This document shows, one piece after another, positions 13,821 through 19,813 of a DNA stretch of 19,813 nucleotides. The position numbers were made by a program, and so were the translations under genes. Source of the DNA: JACZQZ01 sp046756945 (GTDB lineage Bacteria; Pseudomonadota; Alphaproteobacteria; Rhodospirillales; 2-02-FULL-58-16); assembly GCA_046756945.1 (NCBI GenBank), contig JBHHXI010000046.1, positions 1 through 19,813 on the forward strand, read 5' to 3'. Positions within the stretch are counted from its first letter, which is position 1. Every line of letters starts with the position of its first letter. The notes beneath the pieces were generated by a model. It had not been told where the DNA came from and ran no database searches. It saw only the letters and a list, made by a program, of their open reading frames with translations.

Positions 13821-15739
13821 TCAGCACTGGGCCAGCGGACCTGCCGCTTCCTCTTTAAGTCTAGCGGCTGCCTCCTCCAGCGCAAGATTTTCTTGGTCTT
13901 CCCCGCCCAGCCGGCGCATCGCCACGGTGCCATCCTGTGCCTCCCGGGCGCCGACGACGAGGATGACCGGGACCTTGGCCAGGCTGTGCTCGCGCACCTT
14001 GTAGCCGATTTTCTCGTTGCGCAGATCCAGCTCCGCCATCAGCCCGGCATCGACGAGGGTGGCGTGGACCCGGCGCGCATAGTCGTCGGCGGCATTGGTG
14101 ATGGTCGCGACAACGACCTGCAGCGGCGCCAGCCAGAACGGCAGCCGGCCGGCGTACTGTTCGATGAGGACGCCGATGAAACGCTCGAGCGACCCCAGGA
14201 TGGCCCGGTGCAGCATGACCGGATGGTGTTTTTTGCCGTCCTCGCCGACATAGGTGGCGCCGAGGCGCTCGGGCAGCACGAAGTCCACCTGCAGCGTCCC
14301 CAACTGCCAGTCGCGGCCGATGGCGTCGCGCAGGTCGAACTCCAGCTTGGGCCCGTAGAAGGCGCCTTCGCCCGGGTTGAACACGGTCTCCAGGCCGGCC
14401 GCGGCGGTCGCGTCCCTGAGCGCCTTTTCGGCCTTGTCCCAGATCTCGTCGCTGCCGGCGCGCACCGTCGGCCGGTCGGCGAACTTCACCGTCACCTGCT
14501 CGAAGCCTAGGTCCTTGTAGACGCTCATCAGCAGGTCGCAAAAGACCTTGGTTTCCGACGTGATCTGGTCCTCGGTGCAGAAGATGTGGGCATCGTCCTG
14601 GACGAAGGCGCGCACCCGCATCAGTCCGTGCAGGGCGCCCGAGGGTTCGTTCCTGAGACACGAGCCGAACTCGGCCATGCGGATGGGAAGGTCGCGGTAG
14701 CTGGTGGTGCCCTGGCGGTAGATCTGCACGTGGCAGGGGCAGTTCATCGGCTTGAGCGCCAGTATCCTGTCCTCGGACTCGGCGGTGAACATGTATTCGC
14801 GGAACTTCTCCCAGTGGCCCGAGGCCTCCCACAGCGAGCGGTCCACCATCTGCGGCGTGTTGACCTCCGTGTAGCCGGCGTTCTGAAGGCGGGCGCGGAT
14901 ATAGTCCTGAAGCGTCCGATAGAGCGTCCATCCCCTGGGGTGCCAGAAGACCGACCCGGGCGCCACGTCCTGGATGTGAAACAGCCCCATCTCGCGCCCC
15001 AGCCGGCGGTGGTCGCGCTTTTCCGCTTCCTCCAGCATGTGAAGGTATGCCTTGAGCTGCTTCGCTTCCGCCCAGGCGGTGCCGTACACGCGCTGCAGCA
15101 TTTCGTTGCGGGAATCGCCGCGCCAGTAGGCGCCGGCCAGCTTCATAAGCTTGAACGCCTTGCCCAGCTTGCCCGTGGACGGCAGGTGGGACCCCGGCAG
15201 AGGTCGATGAACTCCCCTTGCCGGTACAGCGAAATCTCCTCGTCCTCGGGAAGGTCCTGGATGATCTCGGCCTTGTAGTGTTCCCCCTGGTCGGTGAAAA
15301 ACCGGATGGCCTCGGCGCGGTCCCACACCTCGCGCGTCACCGGCTCGTCGCGGGCCACGATGTCGCGCATGCGCGCCTCGATGTGCTCCAGGTCGTCGGG
15401 GGTGAAGGGCGTCGGCCGCGCGAAATCGTAAAAGAAGCCGTCCTTGATCACCGGGCCGATGGTGACCTGGACTTCGGGGTACAGTTCCTTGACCGCCTCG
15501 GCCATGACGTGGGCGGCGTCGTGGCGCAGCAATTCCAGCCCGTCGTCGTCCCTGGCGGTGACGATGGACACCTGGGCGTCCTCTTCGACGACCGCCGCAA
15601 GGTCCTTGATCGCGCCGTTCACGCGGATGGCCAGCGCCGCCTTGGCCAGACCCGGGCCGATGTCGGCGGCAAGCTCGGTCCCGGAAACGGGACCGTCGAA
15701 TGTACGCACGCTGCCGTCCGGTAACGTGATGGCGACCAT
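13821..15739 (-). CDS. thrS: threonyl-tRNA synthetase, interrupted by a one-base frameshift
   Basis: The gene is read in two overlapping frames. The first (from ATG 15739) supplies the TGS domain (ITLPDGSVRTF), the second additional editing domain (RHDAAHVMAEAV, IGPVIKDGFFYDF) and ends its homology at FIDLCRGP. The second continues with HLPSTGKLGKAFKLMKLAGAYWRG, the class II core with zinc-site MNCPCHVQIY, motif 2 (RVRAFVQDDAHIF), motif 3 (MLHRAILGSLERF) and the anticodon-binding domain. The join lies at 15188-15190, where one base of a G-run (C on the coding strand) is missing; adding one makes 1920 nt, or 639 residues, the normal ThrRS length. Since thrS is essential and all motifs are intact, a sequencing or assembly error is most likely. 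Confidence 0.93.
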
Positions 15740-15778
15740 GAAATCCGTCTTATGCTCCGGCGCCCGAAACGGGGGCGA

Positions 15779-15806
15779 AATGTAAAGTGAATCAGCGCCT
15801 TGTCAA
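15779..15806 (-). promoter_or_regulatory. sigma70-type promoter of thrS
   Basis: On the minus strand TTGACA (15806-15801, perfect consensus) and TACATT (15784-15779) are spaced by 16 bases. The promoter straddles the last codons of the upstream glycosyltransferase gene and would start transcription near 15772, about 33 nt before thrS. This separates thrS-infC from the glycosyltransferase pair. Confidence 0.6.
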
Positions 15807-16757
15807 GGACGGCCGACGAACCTTCACGGCGCCGGCGACCTCTTCTTCGGACAGGTCGGCCAGGCGCTCCCTGCGCAGGATGGTCACGTCCGGGCCGCGC
15901 TGGGCGCACAGGGCGGGGTCGGACTCGTGGGAGTACAGGACCACGCACGGACACCCGGCGGCGGCGATCAGGTGCATGGGTCCGGTGTCGTTGCCGACGG
16001 CGCAGACGGCGCCGCGGGCCAACTGGACGATGTCCGCCAGGTCCGTTTCCCCGGCCAGGGTGCGGACGTGGCCGCAGGCGGCGCGCACGGCGTCGACGAC
16101 GCCGCCCTCGGCCGCCGTGCCGAGCACGACCGGTTCGATCCCCTGCCCCGTGAACCACCGCGCCAGGGCGCCATAGCGGTCCGCCGGCCAGCGCTTCGCC
16201 GGGCGGTGGCGCGCGCCCCCCGCCGCCAGAAGCGCGTAGCGGTCGGGCAATCCGAAACGCGCCGTATCGGCCCCGATCCGGGACAGGTCCGGGGCCGGCA
16301 CATGGGCGATGCCGGCGACGCGCAGTTGTTCCGCCTGGCGGTCCAGGGTGTGCAGGAAATCCCGGCCGGGATTGGCGTGGGGGTGCGAGCAGCCGCGGGC
16401 GATGCCCGACCATTCCGGATACGGGCCCGGCCAGAACAGGCGCAGATAGAACGAGCTCCGCCCCGACGTCTGAAGGTCGTAGACCCGCCGGAAGCCGCCC
16501 CGGCGCAGGCGCCGGCGCAGGTCCAGCCATTTGCCCACGTCGAGCCCCCGGGGCCGGTCGTCGGTCCACACGGCGTCGAAATATCCCGTGGCGGCGGCGA
16601 AGTCGGCATACGGCCCGGTGGTGAGAAGGGTGATATGGGCGCCTTCGGCTTCGCCGTGATGGCGGCGGATGGCGGCGAACGGTCCCAGGGCCTGGACGAA
16701 ATCGCCAAGCGCACCCAGCTTGATCACCAGGATCCGGGAGGGCGGCCCCCCGGCCAT
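15792..16757 (-). CDS. glycosyltransferase family 9 (heptosyltransferase-like)
   Basis: The 321-residue GT-B enzyme resembles ADP-heptose:LPS heptosyltransferases. The N domain starts with ILVIKLGALGDFVQALG (9-25), and the C domain has the donor-site GNDTGPMHLIAAAG (255-268) typical of GT9. RPAKRWPADRYGALARWF in the middle also fits. It acts at the cytoplasmic face of the inner membrane, probably in lipopolysaccharide core or related polysaccharide assembly; sugar donor and acceptor are not determined. The ATG at 16757 overlaps the stop of the upstream glycosyltransferase by one base (TGATG), implying coupled translation. A longer open frame to 17615 is antisense-like extension and not part of the gene. 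Confidence 0.85.
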   Translation of the reverse strand: MAGGPPSRILVIKLGALGDFVQALGPFAAIRRHHGEAEGAHITLLTTGPYADFAAATGYFDAVWTDDRPRGLDVGKWLDLRRRLRRGGFRRVYDLQTSGRSSFYLRLFWPGPYPEWSGIARGCSHPHANPGRDFLHTLDRQAEQLRVAGIAHVPAPDLSRIGADTARFGLPDRYALLAAGGARHRPAKRWPADRYGALARWFTGQGIEPVVLGTAAEGGVVDAVRAACGHVRTLAGETDLADIVQLARGAVCAVGNDTGPMHLIAAAGCPCVVLYSHESDPALCAQRGPDVTILRRERLADLSEEEVAGAVKVRRPSLTRR

Positions 16758-17980
16758 CAGGACGCCGCTTTCAGGTGCAGGACCTCGTTGTAAACCTCCA
16801 GGGTCTTGGCACACATGGTGTGCTTGGTAAAGTTCTCGTGGATGTTGGCGATGGCCTTTTCGGCGAGGCGTTTGCGCGCCGGCTCCTTGAGGTCGAGCAC
16901 CCGCTCGATGGCGGCGGACAGGGCGTCGACGTCGCCGGGCGGGGCCAGCCAGCCGGTTTCCCCCTCGATGACGGTCTCCCGCGCCCCCCCGTGGTCGGTG
17001 GCGACGACCGGACGGCCAAGGGCCTGGGCCTCGATCACCACCCGTCCAAAGGCCTCGGGATCGGTGGAGGCGGAGACGACGACGTCGGTGAGCATGTAGG
17101 CCGCCGGCATGTCGTCGCAGTGGTCGAGGATGCGGACGACCTGGCCCAGGTCGTGCTCGTGCACCAGGGCCTCCAACTGGCGGCGGTATCCGGTGCGGCC
17201 CTGGTCGGACCCCACCACCAGACAGCAGATGTCGCGCCGCTTGAGCTTGGCGATGGCCCGGATAAAGACCGTGTGCCCCTTCCAGCGGGTGAGCCGGCCG
17301 GGCAGCATGACCACCGGCGCCCCGTCGGCCAGGCGCCACTGGTTGGCCAGCGCCACCACCCGTTCGGCGCTGATCTTCCGGCTGTCGAAGCGCTCCAGGT
17401 CGACGCCCCGGTGGATGACGCGGATGCGCGATGCCGGCACCCCGTAAATCTGCCGGATGTGCCCGGCAATGAACCCGGATATGGCGATCACCCGCTCGCC
17501 GCGGGTCATCACCCTGTTGTAGCGGTGCTTGAACCAGTTGGGCGCCGAATAGGTTCCGTGGAAGGTGGTGATGAAATGCCGGCCGGTCCTTTTGGCGGCG
17601 AAATAGGCGCTCCACGCGGGCGCCCGCGAGCGGGCGTGCACGATGTCCACGCCCTGGTCGGCGATCAGCCGGGCCAGGCGGCCGATGTTGGCGTGGGCGA
17701 CCAACGGGTTCTTGGTGTGCAGCGGCAGGGTGTGATGCTCGGCGCCGACCCGCTTCAGGTCGTGCACCAGCCGCCCGCCCGACGAGGCCACCACGGCGCG
17801 GCCGCCGGCCTCGACGATGGCCCCGGCGATCTCCACCGTGCCCCGTTCCACGCCGCCGCTGGCGCCAAAGGACGGCAGCACCTGGAGCACGGTCGCCATG
17901 CGCCCCGCGGACGGGCCGGCCCCGCCCAGGGACCGTTCCTCGCCGGCGGCGATGGTGTTATTCTCCGTCCTCCCATTCAT
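16757..17980 (-). CDS. glycosyltransferase family 4
   Basis: This is a GT-B retaining glycosyltransferase of 407 residues from ATG 17980. The N domain begins ATVLQVLPSFGASGGVERGTVEIA, the usual acceptor-side Gly-rich start. VVMLPGRLTRWKGH marks the C domain, and EAFGRVVIE gives the Glu-x7-Glu donor-binding motif, followed by ALGRPVVATDHGGARETV. It acts in the cytoplasm on nucleotide-sugars, probably in LPS or surface glycan synthesis along with the adjacent GT9 gene. The start is debatable: ATG 17980 has GAGG eight bases upstream but adds 27 poorly ordered residues; ATG 17899 begins at the conserved domain and would leave room for divergent promoters. ATG 18034 lies inside the hydrolase gene and is unlikely. 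Confidence 0.85.
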   Translation of the reverse strand: MNGRTENNTIAAGEERSLGGAGPSAGRMATVLQVLPSFGASGGVERGTVEIAGAIVEAGGRAVVASSGGRLVHDLKRVGAEHHTLPLHTKNPLVAHANIGRLARLIADQGVDIVHARSRAPAWSAYFAAKRTGRHFITTFHGTYSAPNWFKHRYNRVMTRGERVIAISGFIAGHIRQIYGVPASRIRVIHRGVDLERFDSRKISAERVVALANQWRLADGAPVVMLPGRLTRWKGHTVFIRAIAKLKRRDICCLVVGSDQGRTGYRRQLEALVHEHDLGQVVRILDHCDDMPAAYMLTDVVVSASTDPEAFGRVVIEAQALGRPVVATDHGGARETVIEGETGWLAPPGDVDALSAAIERVLDLKEPARKRLAEKAIANIHENFTKHTMCAKTLEVYNEVLHLKAAS

Positions 17981-17995
17981 GCCCCCGACCTCATC

Positions 17996-18805
17996 ATGAC
18001 CGACGCAACAAAGCCCGCCGCCGTCGACCCGCACATCCTATCACGCGATGGCGGCGGGACTATTGCCTACCACTTCACCCCTGGCAAGTCTCCCGGCGTC
18101 GTCTTCCTGACCGGATTGATGTCCGACATGGAAGGCGGCAAGGCGCTCCGACTGGAGGGCTTCTGCCGGGCGCGCGGGCAGGCCTTCCTGCGTTTCGACT
18201 ACTCCGGCCACGGGGCTTCCTCCGGCGCTTTCACCGACGGCACCATCGGCCGCTGGGCCGGGGACACGGTTTTCGCGCTCGATGAACTGACCGACGGCCC
18301 CCAGGTGCTGGTGGGGTCCTCCATGGGCGGCTGGATCATGCTGCTGGCGGCCCTGAAAAGGCCGCACCGGGTGGCCGGACTGCTCGGCATCGCCGCCGCG
18401 CCCGATTTCACCGAGGACCTGATGCGGCCCGGGCTCACCGGCGAACAGGAGGCGGCGCTGGAGCGGGACGGTCTCGTCCGGCTGCCCAGCGATTACGGCG
18501 AAGACCCCTACCCCATTACCGGGGCGCTCCTCGAGGACGGCCGCGCGCACCTCCTGTTGCGCCAAGAGATCCCGCTCCATATCCCCGTCCGCCTGATCCA
18601 CGGCATGAAGGACGCGGACGTGCCCTGGGGGACGAGCCTGCGCCTCGCCGGGCGGCTGAAGAGCGGCGACGTGGAGGTTACCCTGGTCAAGGACGGCGGC
18701 CACCGCCTGTCGGAGCCGGAGGACCTGGACCGCCTGTGCGGCACCCTGGAGGCGTTGCTGCAACGCATAGAAACCGGTCGGCCGGAGCGCCCGCCCGCGG
18801 GGTGA
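17996..18805 (+). CDS. alpha/beta hydrolase (serine esterase/thioesterase type)
   Basis: The 269-residue cytoplasmic protein has the alpha/beta hydrolase fold with a full triad: Ser109 in the nucleophile elbow VGSSMGG, Asp206 in HGMKDADVPW and His236 in KDGGHRLSEP. The oxyanion region is VVFLTGLMSDMEGGKA (35-50), and FLRFDYSGHGASSG (64-77) is the usual third-strand segment. Overall it resembles the ABHD10-like group of small bacterial esterases or acyl-protein thioesterases. No signal peptide. The start ATG 17996 lies 15 nt from the divergent glycosyltransferase start and lacks a clear Shine-Dalgarno. The natural substrate is unknown. Confidence 0.85.
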   Translation: MTDATKPAAVDPHILSRDGGGTIAYHFTPGKSPGVVFLTGLMSDMEGGKALRLEGFCRARGQAFLRFDYSGHGASSGAFTDGTIGRWAGDTVFALDELTDGPQVLVGSSMGGWIMLLAALKRPHRVAGLLGIAAAPDFTEDLMRPGLTGEQEAALERDGLVRLPSDYGEDPYPITGALLEDGRAHLLLRQEIPLHIPVRLIHGMKDADVPWGTSLRLAGRLKSGDVEVTLVKDGGHRLSEPEDLDRLCGTLEALLQRIETGRPERPPAG

Positions 18806-18817
18806 CCCGCCACCCGC

Positions 18818-19699
18818 TCATTCCTCCGCCGCGAGAACCGCCCGCAGGCCGGCCCGGTAGTCGGGAAATTTCAGGCGCACGCCCAGCTCGCCCTTGATGC
18901 GGCTGTTGTCCACCCGCCGGTTGTCGCGCCAGAACGAAAGCGCCATCGGCGACATCTCCCGGGCCGCCTGGTCGAAGGGCACCAGCGGCGGCGCCTCGAC
19001 GCCCAGCAGCTCGCAGGCGAACGCCACCACGTCGGCCGCCGGCGCCGGCTCGTCGTCGCAGACGTTGTAGACGGCGCCCGGGTCGGGGCGCGCCATGGAG
19101 GCCCTGAGGACGGCCGCGATGTCGTCCACGTGGATGCGCGCGAACCGGTGACCGGGCTTGTCGATGCGCCGCGCCCGGCCGGCGCGCACCGCGTCCAGCG
19201 CGCTGCGCCCGGGGCCGTAGATGCCGGACAGGCGGAAGACGTGCGCCGGCACGCCCGCGGCGCGCCACAGCTCCAGCCAGCCGTCTTCGGCCTGGGCGCG
19301 GCGGCGGCCGCGTTCCGACGTCGGGTTGACGGCGGCCGTCTCGTCCACCGGCGCGCCGCCCGTGTCCCCGTAGACGCCGGTGGTGGACAGGTATCCGGCC
19401 CAGGCCAGTCCCTCCGTCGCGGCGATGGCGCCGGCGTGGCGGGCGAGCACGGGATCGCCCTCTTCGTCGGGGGGGACGGAACTCAACAGATGGGTGGCGC
19501 CGCCGAGCGCGGCGCCGGCGTCGTCGAGGGGCCGGTCGCGGTCGAAGAGGAAGGCGTCGATACCGTCCGCCGCCAGGGCCGCCCGCGCGGCGTCGTCCCG
19601 GCAGGTGCCGGCCACGGTCCAGCCGTCGCCCATCAGGGCCGCCGCCAGGACCCGGGCGGTGTAGCCCAGTCCGAAACAGAACAGGCGCGGTTCGCCCAT
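18818..19699 (-). CDS. NAD(P)-dependent epimerase/SDR family protein (YeeZ-like)
   Basis: The 293-residue protein has an N-terminal Rossmann fold, LFCFGLGYTARVLAAAL (6-22, GxGxxA type), and the strand-5 segment AGYLSTTGVYGDTGGAPVDE typical of extended or atypical short-chain dehydrogenases. The C domain includes FRLSGIYGPGRSAL, FARIHVDDIAAVL and VYNVCDDEPA. The usual Tyr-xxx-Lys pair is not intact (after VYGD no Lys follows at +4), as in the atypical YeeZ-like group, so catalytic activity is uncertain. GGAGAGG precedes ATG 19699. It converges on the hydrolase gene with only 12 nt between stops. Confidence 0.82.
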   Translation of the reverse strand: MGEPRLFCFGLGYTARVLAAALMGDGWTVAGTCRDDAARAALAADGIDAFLFDRDRPLDDAGAALGGATHLLSSVPPDEEGDPVLARHAGAIAATEGLAWAGYLSTTGVYGDTGGAPVDETAAVNPTSERGRRRAQAEDGWLELWRAAGVPAHVFRLSGIYGPGRSALDAVRAGRARRIDKPGHRFARIHVDDIAAVLRASMARPDPGAVYNVCDDEPAPAADVVAFACELLGVEAPPLVPFDQAAREMSPMALSFWRDNRRVDNSRIKGELGVRLKFPDYRAGLRAVLAAEE

Positions 19700-19796
19700 C
19701 GGTGCCTCTCCGGCGTTTGCTAGTGGCCTGTATCAGCTAAAGTGCACGCCTACGATCGCTTTTCCCGTTTCCTCGGCAGGAGGGGAGGCGCAGGCG

Positions 19797-19813
19797 ATGG
19801 GGGGCCATCGTCA
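19797..19813 (+). CDS. possible start of a gene running off the right edge
   Basis: ATG 19797 follows a very strong Shine-Dalgarno run, AGGAGGGGAGG (19778-19788), at suitable spacing. Only five codons are visible, so no product can be named. The 19700-19796 interval otherwise serves as the divergent leader for the epimerase-like gene. Confidence 0.35.

Noticed and set aside
16805..16822. GCACAC/GTGTGC palindrome as an operator
   Set aside because: Lies within conserved GT4 coding sequence and explains nothing nearby.
16758..17615. Extension of the GT9 protein into a 607-residue fusion
   Set aside because: The extra part is the wrong frame of the GT4 gene; conserved GT9 sequence begins just after Met 16757.
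1..19813. CRISPR array, toxin-antitoxin, phage or insertion-sequence genes
   Set aside because: No regularly spaced repeats, transposase, integrase or phage structural motif was found on either strand.

Overview
The window looks like a chromosomal core segment of a high-GC alphaproteobacterium, probably Rhodospirillales-like. The basis is the very GC-rich codon use, alphaproteobacterial versions of PheS, IF3 and the PAS_5-type protein, and the translation block thrS-infC-rpmI-rplT-pheS-pheT. No prophage, insertion sequence, CRISPR array or integrase is visible. Species cannot be assigned from the sequence alone.

Layout. 1-2300 (+): an outer-membrane PagL-like lipid A deacylase, a tRNA-Arg(CCT) with its own promoter, a row of four hairpins, a TauE/SafE-type permease and a 31-residue one-helix membrane protein. 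2343-6423: a D-2-hydroxyacid dehydrogenase (-) divergent from a (+) run of an APH-fold small-molecule kinase, an enolase paralogue (ATGA overlap with the kinase) and a Cys-based tyrosine phosphatase-like protein. 6466-7986 (-): two tandem paralogous small membrane proteins of unknown function and a PAS_5-like protein. 8198-13683 (-): pheT, pheS, rplT and rpmI, then infC, with a CheZ-like gene on the opposite strand wedged between rpmI and infC. 13821-17980 (-): thrS (carrying a one-base frameshift) preceded by two glycosyltransferases. 17996-19699: an alpha/beta hydrolase (+) convergent with an NAD-dependent epimerase-like protein (-). A further (+) gene may begin at the right edge.

Main points of interest. 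(1) A 42-nt palindrome lies in frame inside pheS and adds 14 residues; removing it restores the expected junction exactly. (2) infC almost certainly starts at ATC, eight bases past a strong Shine-Dalgarno sequence and directly after an in-frame stop. (3) thrS is split by loss of one base in a short homopolymer. (4) The dehydrogenase, kinase and enolase-like genes could form a hydroxyacid-to-phosphoenol route, but the enolase has two altered active-site positions. (5) The CheZ-like gene and rpmI appear to fire from back-to-back sigma70-type promoters. None of these was tested by database search; all are read from the sequence and from knowledge of the families.
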